NCBI GenBank assembly: GCA_052387235.1 | Contig: JBQTJJ010000075.1 | Span: 1-13,023 of the forward strand | Direction: 5' to 3' | DNA length: 13,023 nt | Origin: JBQTJJ01 sp052387235 | Lineage (GTDB): Bacteria > Actinomycetota > Acidimicrobiia > Acidimicrobiales > GCA-2861595 | Part shown: piece after piece, positions 1 to 6,559 of the stretch | Numbering within the stretch: the stretch's first letter is position 1 | Layout: each line of letters begins with the position of its first letter | Made by a program: the position numbers and the translations under genes | Notes under the pieces: model-generated | What the model saw: only the letters and a program-made list of their open reading frames with translations | Databases searched by the model: none | What the model was told of the DNA's origin: nothing

Positions 1-38
1 GGGGCGTGGGCCCCCCGGGGTGGGCCGTGGGGCCCATC

Positions 39-86
39 GGGGCGCGGCGCCCCGGCCGCGCCGGGGCGCCGGCCCGCCGGGCGGGC
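39..86. repeat. Cluster of overlapping GC-only inverted repeats, possible terminator region
   Basis: The 1-115 stretch carries no convincing gene and is almost pure G+C. It holds three adjacent perfect inverted repeats: GGGGCG/CGCCCC at 39-44 and 48-53 with a 3-nt loop; CCCCGGC/GCCGGGG at 50-56 and 60-66 with a 3-nt loop; and GCCCGCC/GGCGGGC at 72-78 and 80-86 around one base. The first two share bases 50-53, so they are mutually exclusive. The block begins about 30 bp past the stop of the leftward gene ending at 116, so an intrinsic-terminator-like or transcript-stabilising role is possible. No U-tract follows on either strand, so it is not a canonical terminator. GC-rich sequence also forms such repeats by chance. 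Confidence 0.4.
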
Positions 87-115
87 GCCCCCCCTCCCCC
101 GACAGGGCCGACGGC

Positions 116-580
116 TCAGCGAGCGCCGGCCAGCGCGGCCTGCAGCCGCTTCTCGGCGATGTAGCCGAGGGTGTCGGACAGGGCGATGACCTCACCTTCC
201 CAGCCGTGGGCCCGGGCCCTGGCCAGCTGGGCCTCGGTCTCGGCCTCGATCTCGAGGAGCCGGTGCAGGGCCGCCTTGTCGACCTGCAGGAAGGGACAGC
301 GCACGCAGGCGTACTCGTACATGCAGGCGCCGGTGGGCCGGAAGCACGTGCCCAGCTCCATCTGGCGCCGGTCCGCGGCCGCCAACCGGGCCTGGCGGGC
401 CCGGTCCGCCGCCGTCCTCGCCCTCCCGGCCGCCAGCCGCCTGGCGATGGCGTCGGGGTTGGGGAACGGCACGTGGTCGGCCCAGTGCCGCATCTCCGAG
501 CCGCCGGGCATGATCCCGGCCATCGTCATGACCGGACGGACTCCCTCGGTGTCCACCTTGACAGAATGACGCCTGTCCAT
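116..580 (-). CDS. Small Cys-rich protein resembling the C-terminal tail of actinobacterial tyrosine integrases
   Basis: 154 residues from ATG 580, chosen because a GGAGG Shine-Dalgarno sits 5 nt upstream; a longer frame exists but has no comparable start. Residues 77-150 carry GTC-x6-C-x5-C-x2-C (Cys79, Cys86, Cys92, Cys95), then a VD..LHRLLEIEAETEAQLARA segment and HGWEGEV. From memory, this pattern (Cys cluster, ACVRCP, 'LEEI' helix, 'A...GW.GE') is the region after the catalytic domain in many Streptomyces and other actinobacterial phage-type integrases. The recombinase catalytic domain (R..HxxR..Y) is absent, so the protein cannot recombine DNA by itself. The four Cys could bind a metal; this is inference. 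The N-terminal 75 residues are not recognised. It could be a stand-alone domesticated domain or an integrase remnant with a new start. The family resemblance is moderately sure; the function is unknown. Confidence 0.72.
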   Translation of the reverse strand: MDRRHSVKVDTEGVRPVMTMAGIMPGGSEMRHWADHVPFPNPDAIARRLAAGRARTAADRARQARLAAADRRQMELGTCFRPTGACMYEYACVRCPFLQVDKAALHRLLEIEAETEAQLARARAHGWEGEVIALSDTLGYIAEKRLQAALAGAR

Positions 581-694
581 ACCTGCCTCCTCCGCTCGAT
601 GGTGCGATCCGCAGCCGCGTGTGCGGCCTCGGAGCCAAGCGTGCGAGAAGGGCGGCGCCGGCTCCAGAGCCGGTGGTCCCCACCCGGCGGACGA

Positions 695-740
695 AGGTCC
701 CGGACTGCGCGAGGGCACCGAACGGTGCCCTTCGGGACCT
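695..740 (-). terminator. Nested hairpin just downstream of the DevR-like gene
   Basis: Two inverted repeats are nested: an outer AGGTCCCG/CGGGACCT pair (695-702 and 733-740) and an inner AGGGCACC/GGTGCCCT pair (712-719 and 724-731) with a GAAC loop. Both are perfect 8-bp arms; the inner one can add a G-C closing pair. The structure begins 7 bp past the response-regulator stop on its transcribed strand, where a terminator would be expected. There is no T-tract after it on either strand. It could instead be an operator in the 581-746 spacer for the leftward gene at 116-580; its outer arm TTCGGGAC (731-738) equals one half of the DosR box consensus. The 581-746 spacer holds no other feature I can support. 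Confidence 0.42.
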
Positions 741-746
741 ATGGAC

Positions 747-1403
747 TCATGGGCGGTGCTCCCCCCGGGCCTTGCGCTCCGACAGCCGGGCCGCGTAGGC
801 GGCGGCCTCGGTGCGCCGGCTCATGCCCAGCTTGGCCAGCACGTTCGAGACGTAGTTCTTCACCGTCTTCTCGGCCAGGAACATGCGCTCGCCGATCTGG
901 CGGTTGGTGAGGCCCTCGGCGATCAGCTCCAGGATGCGGCGCTCCTGGTCGGTGAGCAGGGCCAGCTCGTCGTCCTCGGGCCGTACCCGCAGCCGCTCGA
1001 ACACCCGCTGGGTGATGGCCGGGTCGAGGAGCGACTCGCCGCGGGCCACCCGCCGCACGGCGTCCACCAGGTCGGCGCCCTTGACCTGCTTGAGCACGTA
1101 GCCGGCGGCCCCGGCCAGGATGGCTGCGAACAGGGCCTCGTCGTCGGCGTACGACGTGAGCATCAGGCAGCTGATCTCGGGATGGCGCGAGCGGATCTCC
1201 CGGCACACCTCCACGCCGTCGCCGTCGGGCAGGCGCACGTCCAGCACCGCCACCTGGGGGCTGGTGGCCGGGATGCGGCCCATGGCCTCCTCGGCCGTCC
1301 CCGCCTCGCCCACCACCTCGAGGTCGTCCTCGGTCTCCAGGAGCTCCCGCAGGCCCCGGCGCACGACCTCGTGGTCATCGAGCAGGAACACGCGCGTCGC
1401 CAT
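747..1403 (-). CDS. devR: DevR/DosR-like NarL-family response regulator
   Basis: 218 residues. Receiver domain at about 4-118 with the acidic pair DD (9-10), phosphoacceptor Asp55 in AVLDVRLPDGDG, Thr83 in LTSYADDEA and Lys105 in GYVLKQ. LuxR-type HTH at about 148-205 (LTDQERRILELIAEGLTNRQIG) with KTVKN at 179-183, matching the DNA-contacting Lys179, Lys182 and Asn183 of mycobacterial DosR. The DLE/VVGEAG, MFLAEKTVKNYVS and AKLGM.RRT segments are close to DevR, which activates hypoxia, NO and CO dormancy genes when phosphorylated. I chose ATG 1403: it aligns with the DosR start and is preceded by CACAAT six bases upstream, fitting a leaderless transcript. GTG 1409 is an in-frame alternative adding two residues. 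It is divergent from, and surely paired with, the kinase at 1444. The family is very sure; equivalence to the mycobacterial regulon is inferred. Confidence 0.95.
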   Translation of the reverse strand: MATRVFLLDDHEVVRRGLRELLETEDDLEVVGEAGTAEEAMGRIPATSPQVAVLDVRLPDGDGVEVCREIRSRHPEISCLMLTSYADDEALFAAILAGAAGYVLKQVKGADLVDAVRRVARGESLLDPAITQRVFERLRVRPEDDELALLTDQERRILELIAEGLTNRQIGERMFLAEKTVKNYVSNVLAKLGMSRRTEAAAYAARLSERKARGEHRP

Positions 1404-1443
1404 GGGCACATTGTGGCCGCGCCCACGCTCCTAGGCTGGCCAC
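1404..1443. promoter_or_regulatory. Compact divergent control region with back-to-back candidate leaderless promoters
   Basis: Only 40 bp separate ATG 1403 (minus) from GTG 1444 (plus). On the plus strand, TAGGCT (1432-1437, a TANNNT -10) lies six bases before GTG 1444. On the minus strand, CACAAT (1415-1410, 4 of 6 matches to TATAAT) lies six bases before ATG 1403. That spacing puts the expected transcription start at each start codon, the leaderless layout common in actinobacteria. No -35 elements are clear; they would have to lie within the gap or the opposite gene. For the minus gene an AGGAG at 1432-1428 is too distant (24 nt) to be a good ribosome site. Inferred, not demonstrated. Confidence 0.45.
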
Positions 1444-2598
1444 GTGTCAGGAGCGGCCGGCCCCCGGAGCCTTCGCCAGCTGCTCGACGCCGTCCTCAGC
1501 GTCAGCTCGGACCTCGACCTGCCCACCGTGCTGCACCGCATCGTGGAGGCGGCGGTGGCGCTGGTGGACGCCCGGTACGGCGCTCTGGGGGTCCTCGACG
1601 CCAGCGGGACCAGCCTGGCCCAGTTCCTCACCGTCGGGGTGAGCGAGGAGACCCACCGGGCCATCGGCGAACTTCCCCACGGCCACGGCATCCTCGGGCT
1701 GCTGATCGTCGATCCCAAGCCCATCCGCCTGCCGGACCTGCACGAGCACCCCGACAGCTACGGCTTCCCTCCCCACCACCCGCCCATGCGCTCCTTCCTC
1801 GGGGTGCCGGTGCGGGTCCGCGACAGGGTGTTCGGCAACCTGTACCTCACCGACAAGACCACTGCCGAGGTGTTCACCGACGTGGACGAGGAGCTGGTGG
1901 TGGCCCTGGCGGCCGCGGCCGGCATCGCCATCGAGAACGCCCGCCTCCACGCCCGGGTCCAGGAGCTGGCCCTCCTGGAGGACCGCGAGCGCATCGCCCG
2001 GGACCTCCACGACACGGTGATCCAGCGCCTCTTCGCCACCGGCCTGTCGCTGCAGGGGGCGGCCCGCCTGGTCCAGCGGCCCGAGGTGGCGGCGCGGATC
2101 GGCCAGGCGGTGGAGGACCTCGACCTCACTGTGAAGCACATCCGCTCCGCCATCTTCGGGCTGGAGTCGTCCCGCGCCGGGCCGGACAGCCTCCGGGCGC
2201 GCGTGCTGTCGCTGGCGGCGGAGGCGGCCGGCGCCCTCGGCTTCGATCCCCGGGTCCTCTTCGACGGGCCCCTCGACACGGCCGTGCCGGCGCCGGTGGC
2301 CGCCGAGATCGAGACGGTGGCGCGCGAGGCGCTGAGCAACGTGGCCCGCCACGCCAAGGCCAGGCGGGTGGACCTGTCGCTGCGGGTGGACCTGGGGGCC
2401 GACGTCGTCCTGCTGGTCACCGACGACGGCGTCGGCCCCGACGCCGGGGGACCGGCCGGCGAGGACGGCGGCCTGGGCCTGCGGAACATGGCCCGGCGGG
2501 CGGAGCGCCTCGGCGGCACGCTCGAGCTGCGCGCCGGCGAGCACCAGGGCAGTGAGCTGGAGTGGCGGGTGCCCCAGGACCGGACGGCGGCCACGTGA
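1444..2598 (+). CDS. devS: DevS/DosT-like sensor histidine kinase with a single haem-type GAF domain
   Basis: 384 residues from GTG 1444. GAF domain at about 11-168, then dimerisation/phosphoacceptor HisKA_3 with His189 in ERIARDLHDTVIQ, then an HATPase with the N-box EALSNVARHA (Asn299), TDDGVG (327-330) and GGLGLRNM (343-350). The GAF is of DevS GAF-A type: GFPPHHPPMRSFLGVPV carries His112, and Tyr134 follows 22 residues later in GNLYLTDK. This is the same spacing as the haem ligand His149 and distal Tyr171 of M. tuberculosis DosS. A haem redox or gas sensor is therefore predicted. It lacks the second GAF (GAF-B) and part of the N-terminus; mycobacterial DevS is about 578 residues. No membrane segment is seen, so it should be cytoplasmic. 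It would phosphorylate the divergent response regulator. A flavin protein follows 16 bp downstream. Confidence 0.95.
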   Translation: MSGAAGPRSLRQLLDAVLSVSSDLDLPTVLHRIVEAAVALVDARYGALGVLDASGTSLAQFLTVGVSEETHRAIGELPHGHGILGLLIVDPKPIRLPDLHEHPDSYGFPPHHPPMRSFLGVPVRVRDRVFGNLYLTDKTTAEVFTDVDEELVVALAAAAGIAIENARLHARVQELALLEDRERIARDLHDTVIQRLFATGLSLQGAARLVQRPEVAARIGQAVEDLDLTVKHIRSAIFGLESSRAGPDSLRARVLSLAAEAAGALGFDPRVLFDGPLDTAVPAPVAAEIETVAREALSNVARHAKARRVDLSLRVDLGADVVLLVTDDGVGPDAGGPAGEDGGLGLRNMARRAERLGGTLELRAGEHQGSELEWRVPQDRTAAT

Positions 2599-2614
2599 GC
2601 GGAGGGGAGCGGCG

Positions 2615-3046
2615 ATGACGGAGCAGGGACTCGAGGTCCTGGCCGACGAGGAGTGCCTGGCCCTGCTGGCCGGCCGCCGGTTCGGGCGGATCGCGTTCGT
2701 GTCCGGCGGCTGGCCCGTGATCCTGCCGGTGAACTACGTGTTCGTGGAGCCGAGCATCGTCGTCCGCACCGGCCCCGGCGCCAAGCTCGAGGACACGCCC
2801 CTCACCATGGTGGCGTTCGAGATCGACGACGCCGACCCCGACGGGGCGTGGGGGTGGAGCGTCCTGGCCCAGGGCCCGGCCTTCGACATCTCCGACTCCA
2901 TCGACGAGTACTCCGAGAGCCTCCGTCACCTCCCGGTGGAGCCGCGCGCGCCGGGCCACAGGCCGTACTGGCTCAAGATCGCGGCCCGGGAGCTGAGCGG
3001 CCGGCGCTTCGGGCCCGTCCCCCACCCCGGCTCAGGTCACAGGTAG
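2615..3046 (+). CDS. Pyridoxamine 5'-phosphate oxidase-family flavin-binding split-barrel protein (copy 1)
   Basis: 143 residues from ATG 2615, preceded by a strong GGAGGGGAG ribosome site; the start lies 16 bp past the kinase stop, so the two are probably co-transcribed. The fold signature is ECLALLAGRRFGRIAF, then LPVNYVF (37-43), RTGPGAKL (51-58) and GWSVLAQGPAF (80-90), the usual layout of the PPOX-like FMN/F420 split barrel. The length fits single-domain members. The substrate cannot be read; it may be a flavin reductase, a stress-related binding protein or a degenerate oxidase. In M. tuberculosis a related small protein (Rv3129) sits close to devRS and belongs to the DosR regulon, which supports a link with this two-component system. 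Its 3' end overlaps the convergent paralogue by 10 bp. Confidence 0.88.
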   Translation: MTEQGLEVLADEECLALLAGRRFGRIAFVSGGWPVILPVNYVFVEPSIVVRTGPGAKLEDTPLTMVAFEIDDADPDGAWGWSVLAQGPAFDISDSIDEYSESLRHLPVEPRAPGHRPYWLKIAARELSGRRFGPVPHPGSGHR

Positions 3047-3471
3047 CCGCCGAGGTCGACGAACCTCTCGGGCGCCCGGATGCGGCGACCCGAGATGTCG
3101 TCGGGGACGACGCGGATCCAGTGGTCCCTGCCCTCCGGGACCCACGGCTCGACGTCGAGGTGCCCGGTCTCCCAGCGCGTCGTCTCATAGGCCCGGCCCC
3201 GCAGGAGCACGCTCCAGCCGGTGTGGTGCACCGGGTCGATCTGGTCGAGCTGGAAGCTCACAGGCGTGCCCCGCATGGCCCGCAGCTTCGATCCCGGCCC
3301 GGACCGGAACACGACCGTCTCGCCGTCCACCACGTAGTTCACCGGCAGCACCAGCGGCGCCTCGCCGGGCACGCCCACGGCCAACCGGCCCACCTCGTGG
3401 GCCCGGAGCAGCCCCAGGCACTCCTCGGGTGGCAGGTCCTCCAGGGTCGCCGCCTCCGTGACAGGTTCCAC
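3037..3471 (-). CDS. Pyridoxamine 5'-phosphate oxidase-family flavin-binding split-barrel protein (copy 2)
   Basis: 144 residues. GTG 3471 is preferred because AGGGAGGGG ends six bases upstream; an in-frame GTG at 3477 lies against that ribosome site and is less likely. Conserved blocks are PEECLGLLRAHEVGRLAV, LPVNYVV (42-48), FRSGPGSKL (55-63), GWSVLLRGRAYE (85-96) and DDISGRRI near the C-terminus. It is clearly paralogous to the preceding gene: LPVNYV, GPG(A/S)KL and GWSVL align at the same spacing, and both end near (E/D)xSGRR. The protein binds FMN or a related flavin in its family; the substrate is unknown. It is convergent with copy 1, so the pair looks like an inverted duplication. A GGGACT half-site lies at 3539-3544 upstream, too weak to call a DosR box. 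Confidence 0.88.
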   Translation of the reverse strand: MEPVTEAATLEDLPPEECLGLLRAHEVGRLAVGVPGEAPLVLPVNYVVDGETVVFRSGPGSKLRAMRGTPVSFQLDQIDPVHHTGWSVLLRGRAYETTRWETGHLDVEPWVPEGRDHWIRVVPDDISGRRIRAPERFVDLGGYL

Positions 3472-3646
3472 CGTCACCCCTCCCTTCCCGGGCCGGGCGG
3501 CAGGCCCCGGCCCCTCAGCCGCTCGATCGAGACCATCAGGGACTGCTCGTCGCCATGCGCCAACTCTGCGACCCGGGCGGCGCTGCGCACAGGGCCGGCC
3601 GGCCACCACCGGCGGGACCTTCGGCCCCTCCGGCCGGGCGCCGCCC
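3472..3646. other. Intergenic spacer with a GGCC-rich palindrome, no gene seen
   Basis: This 175-bp stretch separates the decarboxylase stop from the start of flavin-protein copy 2; both are leftward. It includes a perfect 12-bp palindrome GGCCGGCCGGCC at 3593-3604 and a short GGGCGGCGCCC fold at 3636-3646, just past the decarboxylase stop. It also holds the ribosome site of copy 2 at its left edge. A promoter for copy 2 should lie here because the gap is long by the standard of this window, but I cannot identify -35/-10 elements with confidence. Open frames crossing it show no start with a ribosome site. Confidence 0.4.
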
Positions 3647-5020
3647 TCAGCTGCCGGCTGCGACCCGCAGCACCGCCTGCACCGACCGGTCGACGTCGGC
3701 GTCGGTGGTGGACCAGTTCGACACCGAGATGCGCAGCAGGCGCCGGCCCCGCCAGGTCGTGCCGCCCATCCAGCACGTCCCGTCCCGCTGGATGCCGGCC
3801 AGCAGCGCCTCGGTCCGGGCGGCGTCCCCGGCGTCGACCAGAACCTGGTTGAGCACCACGTCGTTGGCGATCCTCAGCCCACCCGCCTCCAGCCCGGAGG
3901 CGAAGCGCCGGGCCAGCCGGCAGCACCGCTCCACCAGGTCGGCCACGCCGTCGCGCCCCAGCTGGCGCACCGCGGCCCACGTGGCGAAGCCGCGGGCCCG
4001 TCGCGACGACTCCAGGGTGTTGTCGGCCAACCCCGACGCCCCGTCCGACCCCACCAGGTACGCCGCGGTGTACGAGACGGCGGCGGCGTGCACGGCGGGC
4101 CGGGCGCAGAAGACGTACCCCGAGTCGTAGGGGACGTTCAGCCACTTGTGGCCGTCGCAGGCCCACGAGTCGGCCAGCTCGATCCCGTCGACCAGGTGGC
4201 GGGTGGCGGGCGAGGCGGCGGCCCACAGCCCGAAGGCGCCGTCCACGTGCACCCAGGCACCGTGGCGGCGGGCCACGGCGCAGGCGGCCCGGAGGTCGTC
4301 GCACGCGCCGGTGTTCACGTTGCCGGCCTGGAGGCACACCACGGTGGGCGCCGGCACCGACCCGGCCAGCACCCGCTCGAGATCAGCCACGTCGATGGCG
4401 CCCTGGGGCCCGGCGGCCACCGGCTCGACGACCGCCGTGCCCAGCCCCAGGAGCCGCAGCGACCGGTCGATGGTGGCGTGGCGCTCGGCCCCCGCCACCA
4501 CCCGGAGGCGGGGGCCACCCGCCAGGCCCTGCACCTCCACGTCCCAGCCGGCGCCGGCCAGCACGGCGTGGCGGGCGGCGGCCAGGCCCACCGTGTTGGC
4601 GGCCTGGCCCCCGGTGACGAAGCCCACCGAGGCGGTGGGGGGGATCCCGAGAAGCTCCTTGAGCCAGCTCCCGGCCACTTCCTCGACCACGGCCGCAGCG
4701 GGCGAGAGCACGGGGTTGAAGGCGCACTGGTCCCAACCGGTGGCAACCACGTCGGCGGCGGTGGCGGCGTCGAGGGACCCGCCGATCACGAAGCCGAAGT
4801 AGCGGGGGCCGGCCGTGGCCACCAGGCCCGGAACGGCGCCGGCCACCAGCTCGTCCAGCACCTGCAGGGGCGGGACGGGGCGGGCCGGCAGGGGCCCGCC
4901 CAGCGCGGCCCGCAGCTCGTCGAGGCCGGCCGGCGCCGGCACCGGGCGCTCGGCGAGGGACTCCCGGTACCCGGCCGCGGCGGCCGCGGCCCGGTGGAGC
5001 AGGTCGGCCAGCTCGCTCAT
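3647..5020 (-). CDS. Group II PLP-dependent decarboxylase (aromatic-L-amino-acid/glutamate decarboxylase-like)
   Basis: 457 residues from ATG 5020. N-terminal substrate-pocket region PRYFGFVIGGSLDAATAAD (72-90), then a TGGQAANTVGLAAAR phosphate-binding stretch (136-150), His181 in ERHATIDRS (the ring-stacking His), Asp260 in HVDGAFGLWA (pyridine-N contact) and the Schiff-base Lys292 in DGHKWLNVPYDSG. The C-terminal domain ends with LLRISVSNWSTTDADVD. All cofactor residues are present, so it should be active; family members make amines from aromatic amino acids, glutamate or related acids with loss of CO2. The substrate cannot be assigned. Sequences of this GPRYFGFV...GS type include several uncharacterised actinobacterial members. 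It lies 23 bp downstream of the orphan kinase gene and may be co-transcribed with it. An open frame extending far upstream of ATG 5020 overlaps the kinase and is not coding. Confidence 0.93.
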   Translation of the reverse strand: MSELADLLHRAAAAAAGYRESLAERPVPAPAGLDELRAALGGPLPARPVPPLQVLDELVAGAVPGLVATAGPRYFGFVIGGSLDAATAADVVATGWDQCAFNPVLSPAAAVVEEVAGSWLKELLGIPPTASVGFVTGGQAANTVGLAAARHAVLAGAGWDVEVQGLAGGPRLRVVAGAERHATIDRSLRLLGLGTAVVEPVAAGPQGAIDVADLERVLAGSVPAPTVVCLQAGNVNTGACDDLRAACAVARRHGAWVHVDGAFGLWAAASPATRHLVDGIELADSWACDGHKWLNVPYDSGYVFCARPAVHAAAVSYTAAYLVGSDGASGLADNTLESSRRARGFATWAAVRQLGRDGVADLVERCCRLARRFASGLEAGGLRIANDVVLNQVLVDAGDAARTEALLAGIQRDGTCWMGGTTWRGRRLLRISVSNWSTTDADVDRSVQAVLRVAAGS

Positions 5021-5043
5021 GACCGCACCGTAGGCCCGACCGG

Positions 5044-6423
5044 TCAGCCCCCCGGCGGCGGTCGGCGGGGCGGGGGGTCGGGGGCGGCGGGCAGCCACAC
5101 GGTCACGGTGGTGCCCCGTCCCACCACGGTCTGCAGGTCGACCCGACCCTCGTGCTGGAGCACGAGGCCGTAGACCTGGGCCAGGCCCAACCCGGTGCCC
5201 CGCCCCGGCTCCTTGGTCGAGAAGAACGGCTCGAAGACCCGCGAGACGGCCTCGGGGGGGATGCCGGAACCGGTGTCGGAGACCCCGACCCGCACCCATG
5301 GCCCCAGCGTCATGCCCGGCAGCGGCGTCGCCGGCCCCGGCTCCACCTCGACCCGGGACAAGGTCAGGTCGAGCCGGCCACCGTCGGGCATGGCATCCCT
5401 GGCGTTGGTGGCCAGGTTGAGCAGGACCTGCTGCAGCCGCCCGGTGTCGCCCAGGACCCTGTGGTCGCCACCGTCGGTCCCCAACCGGACATCCACTGCC
5501 GGGGGGCACAGCCGGCGGAGGACGGGGAGCAGCTCCCGGCAGAACGGGTCGAGGTCCACGACGGCGCGGGTGATCGGGTCCCTGTGGGCGAACTCGAGGA
5601 CCTGCCACACCATGGCGGCGGCCTGCTCGGCCTGCTCCCTGATCTGGGCCACCTCGCGGAGGGTGTCGGCGTCGAGCCCGGGCCGGCGGCCGAGCAGCTC
5701 GGCGTGGAGTCGGATCACGGTGACCAGGTTGTTGAAGTCGTGGGCCATCCCGGCCGCGAACTGCCCGATGGCGGCCAGCCGGTCCTGGCGACCGACGTGC
5801 TCCTGCAGCGAGTCCTTGCGCTCGCGGACGATGGCCATGGCCACCACGTTGGCGACCGACTGCAGGAAGTGGACCTCCTCGGCGCTGAACGCCCGGCGAC
5901 TGACGGCATGGGTGCTGAGCACGCCGAACGGCTCGCCCTCGAGGCTGATGATCACGGCCGCCCCGCTGACCACGGCGTGCTCGGCCAGCAGCGGAGGGAG
6001 GCTGAACCGGGTCTCGAGCCCGGCGTCGTCGAAGACGACGGGTTCGCCCACCTCGAGGGCGTAGCCGGCATGGGAGCCCGAGCCGGTGGGCACGGTGGTG
6101 GCACCGACCACCTCGTCCCTCCAGCCCTGGCCGGCCCGCACCAGCAGCTCCTCGCCGCCGGGCCGGAGCTCGAGCACCGAGGCGTACTCGGTGCGCAGGC
6201 AGCGCGTGACGGCCCGCACCGCCGACGCCATGAGGACGTCGAGGTCGACCCGGGACAGGGCCAGGTTGCCCAGCTCGGCCACGGCCTCCTGCTGCCTGGC
6301 CCCCGTCTCGGCCAAGCGGCGGGCCCGGGCGACCTCGGCCCACAGGCCGTAGGCGGCGTTGCCGGCGGGCACGAGGGGTCCACCGACCGGCACCGTTGCG
6401 CCACGCCGACTCGATGGCGACAC
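5044..6423 (-). CDS. Orphan GAF-domain sensor histidine kinase (HPK4/NtrB-like core)
   Basis: 459 residues from GTG 6423, chosen for the GGAGG nine bases upstream; upstream in-frame sequence is low-complexity and overlaps the divergent promoter. A coiled-looking linker (28-52) precedes a GAF domain at about 50-200 (LSRVDLDVLMASAVRAVTR to VVAMAIVRERKD). His228 lies in AAGMAHDFNNLV, the DFNN-type H-box of HPK4 kinases. The HATPase has Asn340 in NLATNARDAM, DTGSGI (383-388) and FEPFFSTKEPGRGTGLGL (397-414). The tail is Pro/Arg-rich. No transmembrane segment or receiver domain is seen, so a cytoplasmic kinase signalling to a response regulator outside the window is likely. GAF here lacks the HHPPM haem motif of the kinase at 1444. 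Its signal is unknown. Confidence 0.92.
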   Translation of the reverse strand: MSPSSRRGATVPVGGPLVPAGNAAYGLWAEVARARRLAETGARQQEAVAELGNLALSRVDLDVLMASAVRAVTRCLRTEYASVLELRPGGEELLVRAGQGWRDEVVGATTVPTGSGSHAGYALEVGEPVVFDDAGLETRFSLPPLLAEHAVVSGAAVIISLEGEPFGVLSTHAVSRRAFSAEEVHFLQSVANVVAMAIVRERKDSLQEHVGRQDRLAAIGQFAAGMAHDFNNLVTVIRLHAELLGRRPGLDADTLREVAQIREQAEQAAAMVWQVLEFAHRDPITRAVVDLDPFCRELLPVLRRLCPPAVDVRLGTDGGDHRVLGDTGRLQQVLLNLATNARDAMPDGGRLDLTLSRVEVEPGPATPLPGMTLGPWVRVGVSDTGSGIPPEAVSRVFEPFFSTKEPGRGTGLGLAQVYGLVLQHEGRVDLQTVVGRGTTVTVWLPAAPDPPPRRPPPGG

Positions 6424-6528
6424 GAAACGACACCTCCATACCTGTGGCGGGCACGGAGCGGACCCCGCTCCGGCCCGTCGGGTCGCAGCTCTCGGGGCCC
6501 ATGGTACCGAGGTGCCCGCGGTTCGGTC

Positions 6529-6559
6529 TTGACCCCGTCCCGGGGGGTGCCGATACGAT
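6529..6559 (+). promoter_or_regulatory. Sigma70-like promoter for the 6602-7304 genes
   Basis: TTGACC (6529-6534) is a 5 of 6 match to a -35, and TACGAT (6554-6559) is a TANNNT -10. The spacer is 19 bp, two longer than ideal. The -35 lies in the small inverted repeat GGTC-TT-GACC (6525-6534). A start about 7 bp after the -10 would leave a leader of about 35 nt before ATG 6602. It occupies the 178-bp spacer (6424-6601) between the divergent kinase and the small protein. I see no equally clear promoter for the leftward kinase. Confidence 0.5.

Noticed and set aside
621..2555. A 644-codon plus-strand open frame across the response regulator and kinase
   Set aside because: It is antisense to devR in its first half and out of frame with devS in its second half, with shadow composition.
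3123..3144. GGTCCC/GGGACC inverted repeat that resembles a DosR box core
   Set aside because: It lies inside the coding region of flavin-protein copy 2, the spacing does not fit the DosR box, and the sequence encodes conserved residues.
3539..3544. GGGACT half-site upstream of flavin-protein copy 2
   Set aside because: Only one half is present; the second half does not match, so a DevR operator is not supported.
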